DNA of 64,000 nt from Streptomyces albipurpureus (GCF_023701525.1 NZ_JAMQAW010000006.1:1-64000), one strand, 5' to 3'; shown: positions 43,386 to 52,805, numbered from the stretch's first letter. The notes: generated by a model from the letters alone, not told the origin. Numbers and translations: made by a program.

Positions 43386-45245
43386 TCAGTCGTCTTCGTT
43401 GTCGCCGAAGTCGGGGCGGACGCCACGGGCGGCCATGACCTCGTCGTTGGAGGTGCCGGCGGCCACCATCGGCCAGACCATCGCGTCCTCGTGGACGATG
43501 AAGTCGATGACCACGGGACGGTCGTTGATGGCGTTGGCCTCCGCGATGACCTTGTCGAGGTCGTCGGGGGACTCACAGCGGATCGCGTAACAGCCCATCG
43601 CTTCCGAGAGCTTGACGAAGTCGGGGACACGAGTGCCGCCGCTGGGCTCACTGCCGCCCTCTCCGGTGCCGGAGTGCAGGACGGTGTTGGAGTAGCGCTG
43701 GTTGTAGAACAGCGTCTGCCACTGGCGGACCATCCCGAGCGCGCCGTTGTTGATGATGGCGACCTTGATCGGGATGTTGTTCAGCGCGCAGGTGGTGAGT
43801 TCCTGATTGGTCATCTGGAAGCAGCCGTCACCGTCGATCGCCCAGACCGTGCGCTCGGGGGAGCCGGCCTTCGCGCCCATGGCGGCCGGGACCGCGTATC
43901 CCATGGTTCCGGCGCCGCCCGAGTTCAGCCAGGTGGCGGGCTTCTCGTAGTCGATGAAGTGGGCGGCCCACATCTGGTGCTGGCCGACCCCGGCGGCGTA
44001 GATCGTGTCTTCGGGGGCGAGCTGACCGATGCGCTGGATGACCTGCTGCGGGGAGAGGCTGCCGTCCGCCGGCTGGTCGTAGCCGAGGGGGTAGGTCTCG
44101 CGCCAGCGGTTGAGGTCCTTCCACCAGGCGCTGTAGTCGCCGATGTGGCCCTCGCTGTGCTCTGCCTGGACGGCCTGGACCAGATCGGCGATGACCTCAC
44201 GGGCGTCACCCACGATCGGCACGTCGGCGGCTCGGTTCTTCCCGATCTCGGCGGGGTCGATGTCAGCGTGGACGACCTTGGCGTACGGGGCGAAGCTGTC
44301 GAGTTTGCCGGTGACCCGGTCATCGAAGCGGGCACCGAGGGCGATGAGCAGATCGGCCTTCTGGAGCGCGGTGACCGCGGTCACCGCGCCATGCATACCG
44401 GGCATGCCCACATGCAGCTCATGGCTGTCGGGGAAGGCCCCCAGCGCCATCAGGGTGGTGGTGACGGGTGCCCCGGTCAGCTCGGCGAGGACCTTCAGTT
44501 CAGCGGTGGCGTGCGCCTTGAGAACACCGCCGCCGACATAGAGGACGGGACGCTTGGCCTGGACGATCAGCTTGGCGGCTTCCCGGATCTGCTTGGCGTG
44601 CGGCTTGGTCACCGGGCGGTAGCCGGGCAGGTCCAGGACGGGGGGCCAGCTGAAGGTGGTCTGGGCCTGGAGGGCGTCCTTGGCGATGTCGACGAGGACG
44701 GGGCCCGGCCGGCCGGTGGAGGCGATGTGGAAGGCCTCGGCGATCGTCCGCGGGATGTCCTCGGCCTTGGTGACCAGGAAGTTGTGCTTGGTGATCGGCA
44801 TGGTGATGCCGACGATGTCCGCTTCCTGGAAGGCGTCGGTGCCGATCGCCTTGGAGGAGACCTGGCCGGTGATCGCGACCAGCGGGACGGAGTCCATATG
44901 GGCGTCGGCGATCGGGGTGACCAGGTTGGTGGCGCCCGGTCCCGAGGTGGCCATGCAGACCCCGACCTTGCCGGTGGCCTGGGCGTACCCGGTGGCCGCG
45001 TGGCCCGCGCCCTGCTCGTGGCGGACCAGGATGTGACGGACCTTGGTGGAGTCCATCATCGGGTCGTACGCGGGGAGGATGGCGCCGCCGGGGATACCGA
45101 AGACGGTGTCCGCCCCCACTTCCTCAAGAGAGCGAATGAGGGACTTGGCGCCCGTGACGTGCTCGACTGCGGGGGTGGAGTGTCCGACAGTTCGGGCCCG
45201 CGGCTGCGGATGGTGGGCCCCGGTGGCCTGCTCGGTCATCGGCAT
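43386..45245 (-). CDS. ilvB: Acetolactate synthase large (catalytic) subunit
   Basis: A 619-residue ThDP/FAD enzyme making acetolactate or acetohydroxybutyrate. Motifs are [18 protein letters not shown] (with the ThDP-activating Glu in [16 protein letters not shown]), [20 protein letters not shown], the FAD region [16 protein letters not shown] and the ThDP/Mg site [20 protein letters not shown] to NN. Two ATGs (45245, 45239) are possible; 45245 has AGAAG at 5-base spacing. It is the first gene of ilvBNC and is preceded by an attenuator leader about 330 bases upstream. Confidence 0.96.
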   Translation of the reverse strand: MPMTEQATGAHHPQPRARTVGHSTPAVEHVTGAKSLIRSLEEVGADTVFGIPGGAILPAYDPMMDSTKVRHILVRHEQGAGHAATGYAQATGKVGVCMATSGPGATNLVTPIADAHMDSVPLVAITGQVSSKAIGTDAFQEADIVGITMPITKHNFLVTKAEDIPRTIAEAFHIASTGRPGPVLVDIAKDALQAQTTFSWPPVLDLPGYRPVTKPHAKQIREAAKLIVQAKRPVLYVGGGVLKAHATAELKVLAELTGAPVTTTLMALGAFPDSHELHVGMPGMHGAVTAVTALQKADLLIALGARFDDRVTGKLDSFAPYAKVVHADIDPAEIGKNRAADVPIVGDAREVIADLVQAVQAEHSEGHIGDYSAWWKDLNRWRETYPLGYDQPADGSLSPQQVIQRIGQLAPEDTIYAAGVGQHQMWAAHFIDYEKPATWLNSGGAGTMGYAVPAAMGAKAGSPERTVWAIDGDGCFQMTNQELTTCALNNIPIKVAIINNGALGMVRQWQTLFYNQRYSNTVLHSGTGEGGSEPSGGTRVPDFVKLSEAMGCYAIRCESPDDLDKVIAEANAINDRPVVIDFIVHEDAMVWPMVAAGTSNDEVMAARGVRPDFGDNEDD

Positions 45246-45567
45246 TCTCTTCTCAAAGCTGAGGGCTGACGCTGAGGTTGCTGCGATCGGTCTGCGAGGT
45301 GTTGCTGAGCGTGGTGAGGGCCGGGCCATGGATCTCGCCGGGCTGAGCCGCCTCCGTGTGGGCCCTGGGGCCCTGCGGAAGGTCTGCGATCTTGCCGAGG
45401 TTTCTACGGAATGGCTGATTTTTTATGGGCTTGCATTTGATTACTGCCAGTTACTACTTATGGGGCTGTCTTGCTCAGGATTTCACGGGTGTCGCTAGAG
45501 CATCCACCGGGTCCTGCTGGTGGATTTTGCGGTGAATTCTCACGCCTGGAACCTGTATCGGTACAAC

Positions 45568-45601
45568 AAAAAACCCCCCGTGCCGTGAGGCAAGCGAGGG
45601 G
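45568..45601 (-). terminator. ilvB attenuator terminator
   Basis: On the minus strand CCCCTCG, a two-base bulge, TGCC, loop, GGCA, CGGGGGG and then TTTTTTG: a GC-rich hairpin with a six-T run, directly downstream of the leader peptide gene and more than 320 bases before ilvB. An alternative helix, AGCGCGTCGG (45648-45657, inside the leader codons) with CCGACGCGCT (45602-45611), abuts it. Confidence 0.85.
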
Positions 45602-45643
45602 AGCGCGTCGGGAGGAGTCTGCGGGGCCTTATCGAGGCTCCGC

Positions 45644-45685
45644 TCAGCCGACGCGCTTTCCAAGTACGAGAATTCGGGTGCGCAT
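45644..45685 (-). CDS. ilvL: ilvB operon leader peptide
   Basis: Thirteen codons give MRTRILVLGKRVG-stop, with Ile-Leu-Val-Leu in a row and a further Val, the arrangement expected of a branched-chain attenuator leader; the same peptide is, from memory, conserved upstream of ilvB in streptomycetes. Ribosome stalling at the ILVL codons when charged tRNA is short would alter folding of the downstream hairpins. The last five codons form one arm of the alternative helix. The ATG sits 7 bases after a -10-like box, so the peptide is probably translated from a leaderless message. Confidence 0.88.
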   Translation of the reverse strand: MRTRILVLGKRVG

Positions 45686-45692
45686 GGCACAG

Positions 45693-45722
45693 ACCCTCCC
45701 TCTCGCGTGGTGGGACTGTCAA
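45693..45722 (-). promoter_or_regulatory. ilvB operon promoter overlapping the upstream gene's stop
   Basis: Minus strand TTGACA (45722-45717), 18-base spacer, GAGGGT (45698-45693), then seven bases to the leader ATG at 45685. The TGA stop of the GGDEF gene (45721-45719) lies inside the -35 box. The spacing predicts transcription starting at the A of the leader ATG. Confidence 0.55.
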
Positions 45723-48523
45723 GCGGGTGGGACACGCGTCTCACTATTTGAACCAGTGTGTGGGTTCAATGAGCCACCGGCGAGAACGGGCAGGGCGATC
45801 CCGCCTGGCAGCGGGAAGTCATCGCGGACCAGCGCTCGCCTCAGTCGATACTCGTCCAGCGGCCCGGCGAAGGCCATCCCCTGGCCATGAGTGCAACCCA
45901 TGGCACGCAGGGCGAGCACCTGCTCCGGGGCGTCCACCCCATCCGCGACGGACTGAAGCCCGAGGTCGCCCGCGATCCTCAGCAATCCGCTGGTGATCTT
46001 GTGCAGTCGAGCGGATTCCACGATGCCTTCGATCAATCCCCGATCGAGTTTCAACATATCGACGGGGAGTTTGCGCAGGGCGTTGATGGCCGCGTGCCCG
46101 CTGCCGAAACCATCCAGCGCGATCCGTACCCCGAGCCTGCGCAGCGTGATAAGTCGCTCCTCCAGATCGTCGAAGGAAATCCGCGGATCGCTGTCCGCCA
46201 GTTCGATGATGAGGGCGCCGGAGGGCAGGCCGTGCCGGGTGAGCAGGGCCTCCACCGTCCCGCCCGGCAGGGAGCGGTCCAGTAGGCGGCGAGCCGACAG
46301 CCGCACCGAGACGGGCACCCGGTGGCCGAGCCGATCCCGCTCGGCGGCCTGCTCCACCGCCTCCTCCAGCAGCCAGCGGCCGAGCTCAGCCGAACGGTCA
46401 CCGTCGTCGGTCGAGCGCAGAAACTCGGCGGGGGTGAACAGCATCCCCTGGGCCGAGCGCCAGCGGGCCTGGGCGGCGACGGCCTCGATACGGCCGGTGG
46501 CGAGATTGACCACGGGCTGGTGGAGCAGCGCGAACTCTCCGTCGTGCAGGGCAGTGCGCAGCCGCGCGGCCAATTCCGTACGTCGGACGACCTCGGCCTG
46601 CATCTGCGGTACGTACAACTCGACACGGTCCTTGCCAGCCGCCTTGGCGCGGTACATGGCGAGGTCGGCGTTGCGCATGAGGTCGGTGGGGGTGATGCCC
46701 ACCTCGGCGAAGGCGACTCCGATCGAGGCGGCGACCCGAACGTCATTGCCGTCGACGCGGTAGGGCTGGGAGAGCGTGAGCCGCAGACGATCGGCGATCT
46801 CGGCGACGTGGCCTTCGCGTGTGGCCTGGTCGGCACCGCCGTCGCCGATGATCAGGGCGGCGAACTCGTCGCCGCCGAGTCGAGCCGCGGTGTCCCCGGC
46901 CCGTACCGAGTCGGCGAGCCGTCCGGCGGCTTGGACCAGCAGTTCATCGCCCGCTTGATGACCAAGACGGTCATTGACGCCTTTGAAGCCGTCGAGGTCG
47001 ATGAAGAGGACCGCGGTGCCTCGATCACTGGATCGTCTCCCCGTCAGGGCCTGCCGGACCCGGTCGGTGAAGAGGGCCCGGTTGGGGAGGTCGGTCAGGG
47101 GATCGTGCTCCGCGCTGTGCTGGAGCTGAGCCTGGAGGCGCACACGTTCGGTGACATCGCGGCTGTTGAAGATCAGGCCGCCCTGATGGCGATTGACCGT
47201 GGACTCCACATTGAGCCACTCCCCGCTACCGGACCTGAAGCGGCACTCGATGCGGGTGGTGGGCTCTTCCGACGGAGGAGCGGTCAGGAATCGACGGACT
47301 TCCCGGATGACCCGGCCCAGGTCCTCGGGGTGGATGAGCGTGGCCAGCTCGGAGCCGATCAGCTCATCGGCCTCCCGCCCGTAGACACCCGATGCGGCGG
47401 GGCTCACATATCTCAGGACGCCCGTGGGAGCGGCGATCATGATGACATCGCTGGAGCCCTGGACGAGCGAGCGGAAGTGGTTCTCCTTCTGGGCCAGCTC
47501 ATGGGTGAGCGCGATGTTGTCCACGAGCATGATGCCCTGTCGCACCACCAGGGCGAGGACGACCGTACAGCCGGTGAGAACGACGACTCGGTCGACCGTT
47601 CGCCCTTCGACAACGTTGTAGAGAATGCCCAAAGTGCAGACCGCGGCGGCCAGATACGGGGTGAGGGCGGCGAGCGAGCCGGCGACCGGGCTGCTGGGGC
47701 GCGGCGCTCTCGGGGGTCGCAGGGACTCGACCGGACGGCGAGCGCCCCAGGGGGCGTACGCGAGGAGCAGCGAGCCGGCGAACCAGCCCGCGTCGAGCAA
47801 CTGCCCCGAGCGATAGCTCTCCCGCAGCAGGGGAGAGGTGAATAACGTGTCGCACAGAACGGTCAGGGCGAGCGCCGCGATGGCGGTGTTGACCGCGGAG
47901 CGATTGGTGGCCGAGCGCCTGAAGTGCAGGGCGAGAACCATGCTCACCAGCACGATGTCCAACAGTGGATACGCGAGCGAAAGCGCGGCGGGGGCCACGC
48001 TCTCGCCCTGGACGCGAGTGGTGTGGGCGAGCGCGAGGCTCCAGGAGAGGGTCAACAGGGAACCGCCGATCAACCAGGCGTCCAGACCGAGGCAGACCCA
48101 GCCGGCTCTGCTGACCGGACGCTTGGCGAGCACCAGCAACCCGACGATGGCGGGCGGTGCGAAGCAGAGGAAGAAGAGGTCGGCGATGGACGGGCTGGGC
48201 ACCTCGCGATCCAGCACCACCTCGTACCATCCCCAGACGGCGTTGCCCGCCGAGGCCATCAGCGAGGAGAGCGCGAAGAGCAACCACGCGGGGCGCAGTC
48301 GGGGTGGGCTGGTCCGTGCGTAGAGGAAGCACGAGACGGCGGCGACGAGCGCCCCGGCACTGAGGCCGAAGTCACCCATGATGAGGGCGAGTTCGGGAGA
48401 GCCCCAACCGAGAGCCGCGCCCACTCCGTAGCCGGCGCAGATGAGGGCGAGGATGAATTGGGCGACTACTCCAGTGCCGTTGGGGGCGGGCTCGTGGGCC
48501 ACCACTGCCCCCGGGGCGCTCAC
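45719..48523 (-). CDS. Membrane PAS-GGDEF-EAL cyclic-di-GMP protein (CdgF-like)
   Basis: A 934-residue protein. Residues about 15-335 contain about ten TM helices (MASE-like sensor). A PAS domain spans about 347-457 (GSSDVIMIAAPTGVLRYVSP). The GGDEF domain (470-645) has an intact active site ARLGGDEFAAL and an RAGD inhibitory site five residues before it, so diguanylate cyclase activity with product inhibition is likely. The EAL domain (655-905) is degenerate: the EAL position reads AAQ, the NLSA position RLSA and DDFG reads LDGFG, so phosphodiesterase activity is doubtful. GTG at 48523 has AAGGAG 7 bases upstream; GTG at 48547 has a ribosome site too close. From memory it resembles CdgF (SCO5511). 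Confidence 0.9.
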   Translation of the reverse strand: MSAPGAVVAHEPAPNGTGVVAQFILALICAGYGVGAALGWGSPELALIMGDFGLSAGALVAAVSCFLYARTSPPRLRPAWLLFALSSLMASAGNAVWGWYEVVLDREVPSPSIADLFFLCFAPPAIVGLLVLAKRPVSRAGWVCLGLDAWLIGGSLLTLSWSLALAHTTRVQGESVAPAALSLAYPLLDIVLVSMVLALHFRRSATNRSAVNTAIAALALTVLCDTLFTSPLLRESYRSGQLLDAGWFAGSLLLAYAPWGARRPVESLRPPRAPRPSSPVAGSLAALTPYLAAAVCTLGILYNVVEGRTVDRVVVLTGCTVVLALVVRQGIMLVDNIALTHELAQKENHFRSLVQGSSDVIMIAAPTGVLRYVSPAASGVYGREADELIGSELATLIHPEDLGRVIREVRRFLTAPPSEEPTTRIECRFRSGSGEWLNVESTVNRHQGGLIFNSRDVTERVRLQAQLQHSAEHDPLTDLPNRALFTDRVRQALTGRRSSDRGTAVLFIDLDGFKGVNDRLGHQAGDELLVQAAGRLADSVRAGDTAARLGGDEFAALIIGDGGADQATREGHVAEIADRLRLTLSQPYRVDGNDVRVAASIGVAFAEVGITPTDLMRNADLAMYRAKAAGKDRVELYVPQMQAEVVRRTELAARLRTALHDGEFALLHQPVVNLATGRIEAVAAQARWRSAQGMLFTPAEFLRSTDDGDRSAELGRWLLEEAVEQAAERDRLGHRVPVSVRLSARRLLDRSLPGGTVEALLTRHGLPSGALIIELADSDPRISFDDLEERLITLRRLGVRIALDGFGSGHAAINALRKLPVDMLKLDRGLIEGIVESARLHKITSGLLRIAGDLGLQSVADGVDAPEQVLALRAMGCTHGQGMAFAGPLDEYRLRRALVRDDFPLPGGIALPVLAGGSLNPHTGSNSETRVPPA

Positions 48524-48983
48524 CGGGCCGCTCCTTGTGGTGAGCACGCCTCCGGGAACCGGTGGGTGGCGAGGAGAGGGCGCCTCGCCGGCGTGGCGGG
48601 CGCATGGGGCGCGGCCGTTGCCGCAGTCGGCGCGGGGAGGGCTCGGCCGTGGGCGATGCGGGCCGCCGATGTCGCTGCGGTGAGCCGGAACGACGACGGG
48701 GGTGACTTCGCAGCGGTGGGGAACGTTGAAGTGGGTGGGGCCGTGCTGGGCCGGATCGTCGAGGCTGGCCTAGGAGGCATGGAAACGGGAACTGTAGTCG
48801 TGGTGGCGCTGGGTTCTGGAGCGTGCGAGGGTCGTCGTTGACGTCCTCGCCTCATGGGATCTTGGGTCCACTGGCCATGCATCGCCCGTCGCCCCCCTCA
48901 AAAGTCTGATTGGCAGTCAGGTCGCGCTACTGCACCGCCCCTTGCCCGGCGCAGTCCCCGGTCCGGACGATACACCAGAATTG
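48524..48983. other. Long untranslated region upstream of the GGDEF-EAL gene
   Basis: About 460 bases with no supported gene. A minus-strand frame (48520-48882) is Ala/Pro/Thr/Ser-rich without ribosome site or family likeness. If the boxes at 48984-49017 mark the promoter, this is a long 5' leader. Confidence 0.4.
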
Positions 48984-49017
48984 TCACTCAGGGACATAGT
49001 CCCTCTACTCTGAGTGA
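48984..49017. promoter_or_regulatory. Two BldD-like boxes in a large inverted repeat
   Basis: TCACTCAGGGACA (48984-48996) and CTACTCTGAGTGA (49005-49017) each match the BldD consensus TNACNCWGNGTNA at all but one position, with centres 21 bases apart. They lie within an inverted repeat GTCACTCAG/CTGAGTGAC (48983-48991, 49010-49018) enclosing GGGAC/GTCCC. They sit about 460 bases upstream of the GGDEF gene and 127 bases past the dehydrogenase stop. Confidence 0.5.
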
Positions 49018-49143
49018 CCATCAATCGCCATCTCGGCGCGCGGAGCGATTGGTTGACTTCACCGCGTTTACCCAGCGCACCAGGTGCTTCCGACGATCGC
49101 CCCGCCGAGCTCCGCACCGGGCCGCATAGAGCCCCACCAGGGG

Positions 49144-50091
49144 CTATTCCGTAGTCAGCACAACATTGCCCAAGGGTTCCCCGGCCGCGAAAGCGGTGAT
49201 CTGCGCCGCCAGCAGTCGTTTGGCGCGCGGCAGAAACGCCGAGGTGGAGCCGCCGACATGAGGGCTGATGAGCACCCCGGGGGCATGCCACAGAGGATGG
49301 CCCGGGGGCAGCGGCTCGGGGTCGGTGACATCGAGGGCGGCGGTGATACGACCGCTTTCCACCTCTGCCAGCAGGGCTTTCGTGTCGATGACCGGCCCTC
49401 TTGCGACATTCACCAGCACGGCTCCGTCCTTCATACGGGCCAGGAACTCGGCATTCACCAGCCCCTTGGTGTCCTCGGTGAGGGGGGTCGAAAGGATCAC
49501 CGCATCGGCGTGCGGGAGCAGAGAGTGCACTTCGGTGAGTGGGCGCACTTCACCGCGCGCCGTAGTGCGGGCAGAGCGCGCGATGCGTGATACCCGCGCG
49601 CACTCAAAGGGCGCGAGCCGGTCTTCAATCGCTGCCCCGATCGATCCGTAGCCGATGATGAGGACCGACTTGTCGGCGAGCGCGGGATAGAAACCGGATC
49701 GCCACTCCTCCTTGTCCTGGCCGCGGACGAAACCGGGGATGCCTCTGAGGGACGCGAGGAGGAGGGTCAGCGCCAGTTCAGCGGTGGAGGCGTCATGGAC
49801 GCCTTTGGCGTTGCAGAGGCGTACGCCGGGGTGGAGTGCGGCAAGGCCCGGCTCGACATGGTCGATCCCGGCGGAAAGGGTCTGGATGACCTGCACTGAT
49901 GTCATCTCGGGGACCGGGACAAGCGCGATTTCGGGCTGGAGGTAGGGCACGGTGTAGAAGATGCAGTCCGCCGGATCGGCGGGAAGCTGAGCGCCGCCGT
50001 TCCAGAACCGGTAGGTGAAACCGGAGTCGGCGGCGGAGGGCAGACCCTCGATTTCGTCGACCGGTATGGAGAGCCATACGTCTGAAGTCAT
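49144..50091 (-). CDS. D-isomer 2-hydroxyacid dehydrogenase
   Basis: A 315-residue NAD(P)-dependent oxidoreductase of the phosphoglycerate/glyoxylate reductase family. The Rossmann motif is LIIGYGSIGAAIEDRLAPFE. Catalytic residues are Arg in VLVNVARGPVIDTK, Glu in LDVTDPEPLPPGHPLW and His in ISPHVGGST. There is no ACT domain, so it is not serA. The substrate (glyoxylate, hydroxypyruvate or other 2-oxo acid) is unknown. ATG at 50091 or GTG at 50097 is the start; neither has a strong ribosome site. It is divergent from the aldo/keto reductase gene. Confidence 0.88.
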   Translation of the reverse strand: MTSDVWLSIPVDEIEGLPSAADSGFTYRFWNGGAQLPADPADCIFYTVPYLQPEIALVPVPEMTSVQVIQTLSAGIDHVEPGLAALHPGVRLCNAKGVHDASTAELALTLLLASLRGIPGFVRGQDKEEWRSGFYPALADKSVLIIGYGSIGAAIEDRLAPFECARVSRIARSARTTARGEVRPLTEVHSLLPHADAVILSTPLTEDTKGLVNAEFLARMKDGAVLVNVARGPVIDTKALLAEVESGRITAALDVTDPEPLPPGHPLWHAPGVLISPHVGGSTSAFLPRAKRLLAAQITAFAAGEPLGNVVLTTE

Positions 50092-50181
50092 GGTCACGAG
50101 GCTAGTCGGCGACAGCCTGAGCGGAGATCAGCGGTCCGCATTGGCTAGTTTGGGGGGCGGCTGAGGGAGGGGTACGGGCAG

Positions 50182-51222
50182 TTGGAGCGCAGGACGATCG
50201 GTGCGACAGCGCTGGCGGTAGGCGCGGTCGGGCTGGGGTGTATGCCGATGCACTGGGGCTACACCGCGTCCCAACGGCGGGGCGAGCAGTCACTGCGTAC
50301 GGTGCACGCCGCCTTGGACGCGGGGGCCGTGCTCCTGGACACCGCGGATATGTACGGGCCGTTCACCAATGAACTGCTCATCGGCAGGGTGCTGCGGGAA
50401 CGGCGGCGGGACGCCTTCGTTTCGACCAAGGTCGGGCTGCTGGTGGGGGATCGGCATGTGGTCGCCAACGGTCACCCCGCGTACATCAGACGGGCGTGTG
50501 ATGCCTCGCTGCGGCGGCTCCAGGCAGATGTGATCGACCTCTACCAGCTGCACCGCGTCGATCCGGAGGTTCCGGTCGAGGAGACCTGGGGCGCGATGGC
50601 GGATCTGGTGGGCGCGGGCAAGGTACGGGCGCTGGGGGTGTGTGCCATGGGTCCACACGGGGCGGGGACGGGTGCTCCTGCCGGGCATGTCCGGGCGGGT
50701 GCGTCTGCCGGACCTGCCGCGGGTGCGCACGCCGGAACGATCCGGCAGTTGGAGCGGATGCAGCAGGTGTTCCCGGTGAGCACGGTGCAGGCGGAGTTGT
50801 CGGTCTGGTCGTCAAAGGCCCTGGAGCTGTTGCTGCCGTGGTGTGCGGCGCGCGGGGTGGGATTCCTCGCCGCGATGCCGCTCGGGAACGGCTTTCTGAC
50901 GGGGACGCTGACGCCGGGACAGGGGTTCGAGCCGGACGACATCAGGGCCAGGCACCCGAGGTTCACCGCGGAGATGATGGCGGCGAACCAGCCCGTGGTG
51001 GCTGGCCTGCGACGGATAGCGGAGCGCCACCGGCCGGGCACCACCCCGGCACAGGTGGCGCTGGCGTGGGTGTTGGAGCAGGGGCGGTACGTGGTGGCGG
51101 TGCCGGGGGCCAAACGGGCGGAGTGGGCGGTGGAGAACGCGGCAGCGGCGGACTTGCGGCTATCGACGCGTGATCTGGACGAGATCGCTCGGCTACCGCG
51201 GGCGCGCGGTTCCTGGGACTGA
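50182..51222 (+). CDS. Aldo/keto reductase
   Basis: A 346-residue NADPH TIM-barrel oxidoreductase. The catalytic tetrad is visible: Asp and Tyr in LLDTADMYGPFTNE, Lys in FVSTKVGLLVG and His in DLYQLHRVDPEVPVEETW. C-terminal cofactor-binding residues lie in VPGAKRAEWAVENAAAADL. A Gly/Ala-rich, low-complexity insert of about 25 residues (near 160-185, GAPAGHVRAGASAGPAAGAH) interrupts the barrel after beta-6. The start is TTG at 50182 with GAGGGAGGGG about 9 bases upstream. The substrate is unknown. Confidence 0.87.
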   Translation: MERRTIGATALAVGAVGLGCMPMHWGYTASQRRGEQSLRTVHAALDAGAVLLDTADMYGPFTNELLIGRVLRERRRDAFVSTKVGLLVGDRHVVANGHPAYIRRACDASLRRLQADVIDLYQLHRVDPEVPVEETWGAMADLVGAGKVRALGVCAMGPHGAGTGAPAGHVRAGASAGPAAGAHAGTIRQLERMQQVFPVSTVQAELSVWSSKALELLLPWCAARGVGFLAAMPLGNGFLTGTLTPGQGFEPDDIRARHPRFTAEMMAANQPVVAGLRRIAERHRPGTTPAQVALAWVLEQGRYVVAVPGAKRAEWAVENAAAADLRLSTRDLDEIARLPRARGSWD

Positions 51223-51333
51223 GGCAGCGGAACCGGGGATCACTTCGGACGGTCCGAACGGGAACCTCTGGACGGCGAGCGGTGTAAGAAGGGTAGTGAG
51301 ACTGCTCAAAGAGCTGTCGAAGGGATCAGAACT

Positions 51334-52512
51334 GTGCAACGTCCTGGTGTGACGACCGTGCTGGCCGCCCTGGTGGCGCTGCTGGCCACTGGGTGCTCCT
51401 CGGATGGCGATGGGAAGCTGTTCGACGAACTGAAGGAGTCGTCGTCGTCCTCCGCCTCGGCTTCAGCCGGTGCCCCGCGGAGCAGCCCCTCAGCGCCGAT
51501 ACGGCCCGCGCCACCGGCAAAGGGCTCGGTGAAGGTGGTGTCCACGCTCACGGAGGGGCTGAAGTCCCCGTGGGGGGCCGCGACCCTGCCCGGCGGAGAC
51601 CTGCTGGTCGCCTCGCGCGATGAGGGCACGATCACCCGGGTCGACACCAAGACCGGGAAGCAGATCGCGGTGGGCTCGGTGCCTGGGGTCTCCCCCGGCG
51701 GCGAAGGCGGATTGCTGGGTCTTGCGATCTCTCCGACGTTCGCCTCGGACCGATCGGTCTATGTGTACTTCACGACCGAGTCGGACAACCGCATCGCACG
51801 CATGCTCTTCGATGAGGACAAGCCCGCCGGGCAGCAGCTGGGCGCACCGGACACCATCCTCAGGGACATCCCCAAGGGGGTCGTCCACAACGGCGGACGG
51901 ATTGCGTTCGGTCCGGACAAGATGCTCTACGCGGGCACGGGCGAGGTGGGTGAGACGGGGCTGTCCCAGGACAGGACCTCATTGGCCGGCAAGATCCTTC
52001 GGATGACCCCGGACGGGCAGCCAGCCCCGGGCAATCCGGATGCCGACTCCCTGGTCTACTCCCTGGGCCATCGCAATGTGCAGGGTCTGGCCTGGGACTC
52101 CGAGAAGCGGCTGTGGGCAGCCGAATTCGGTCAGAACACCTGGGACGAGCTGAATCTGATCAAGCCGGGGAAGAACTACGGCTGGCCGGAGGCCGAGGGC
52201 AAGGCCGGTAAGGCGGGGTTTGTGGACCCCGTGGCCCAGTGGCGTACGGCTGAGGCGTCCCCCAGCGGTATCGCCTATGCCGAGGGCTCCATCTGGATGG
52301 CGGGGCTGGGAGGGGAACGGCTCTGGCGCATTCCGCTGGCGGGCGAGGAACCTTCGGCCGATCCCCAGTCGTTCCTCCAGGACAAGTACGGCCGACTGCG
52401 CACGGTCGTGGCAACCGGCGGCTCTCAGATCCTGTTGGTCACCAGCGAGACCGACACCCGGGGCACACCCGGGCCAGGGGACGACAAGATCCTCCGGCTA
52501 GAGGTGAAGTAG
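51334..52512 (+). CDS. PQQ-dependent sugar dehydrogenase-type lipoprotein
   Basis: A 392-residue exported protein. The lipobox is LLATGC (Cys near 21), followed by a Ser/Ala/Pro-rich linker (to about 65). The beta-propeller matches soluble glucose/sorbosone dehydrogenases: GGEGGLLGLAISPTF, HNGGRIAFGPDKMLYAGTGE, YSLGHRNVQGLAWD and LWAAEFGQNTWDELNLI. Family members oxidise aldoses outside the membrane using PQQ, though many actinobacterial ones lack proven activity. GTG at 51334 follows AAGGGA. A DUF6191-like gene starts 14 bases after its stop. Confidence 0.9.
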   Translation: MQRPGVTTVLAALVALLATGCSSDGDGKLFDELKESSSSSASASAGAPRSSPSAPIRPAPPAKGSVKVVSTLTEGLKSPWGAATLPGGDLLVASRDEGTITRVDTKTGKQIAVGSVPGVSPGGEGGLLGLAISPTFASDRSVYVYFTTESDNRIARMLFDEDKPAGQQLGAPDTILRDIPKGVVHNGGRIAFGPDKMLYAGTGEVGETGLSQDRTSLAGKILRMTPDGQPAPGNPDADSLVYSLGHRNVQGLAWDSEKRLWAAEFGQNTWDELNLIKPGKNYGWPEAEGKAGKAGFVDPVAQWRTAEASPSGIAYAEGSIWMAGLGGERLWRIPLAGEEPSADPQSFLQDKYGRLRTVVATGGSQILLVTSETDTRGTPGPGDDKILRLEVK

Positions 52513-52526
52513 GAGGTGCGATCTCG

Positions 52527-52805
52527 ATGTTCAACGCACTGGATGAGTTCTTCGCTCCGGGCAGCAAACACACGGACGAAGAGCGCAACCGCCTGGCGCT
52601 GACGAGGACCGATGTCGGAGAGAGCGACCCGTCGCGCGGCCCCATAGATCTGGCCTCGGGCAAGGTGACCGTGCGCGGTGCTGCGGCACCCCTCACCACG
52701 GATGGGTCCACCGCCTCGGGCGAGTGCCCTGCCCTTGCCGAGAAACCGCCACTGGCAGCGGTGCTTCCCCCGGTCCCCCGGGTGCATCGCAGCGAGAGGG
52801 ACTAG
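52527..52805 (+). CDS. DUF6191-like small protein
   Basis: A 92-residue protein. The N-terminal half, MFNALDEFFAPGSKHTDEER and SDPSRGPIDLASGKVTVRG, matches the pattern of DUF6191 proteins of streptomycetes. The C-terminal 40 residues (Pro/Ala-rich, ending RVHRSERD) look unstructured and longer than usual. AGGAGG lies 10 bases upstream of the ATG and the gene follows the dehydrogenase lipoprotein closely. Function unknown. Confidence 0.75.
   Translation: MFNALDEFFAPGSKHTDEERNRLALTRTDVGESDPSRGPIDLASGKVTVRGAAAPLTTDGSTASGECPALAEKPPLAAVLPPVPRVHRSERD

Noticed and set aside
43491..45269. 592-codon plus-strand open frame
   Set aside because: Antisense to ilvB; no recognisable domain.
48520..48882. 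120-codon minus-strand frame upstream of the GGDEF gene
   Set aside because: Ala/Pro/Thr-rich, no ribosome site, would end inside the GGDEF gene start.
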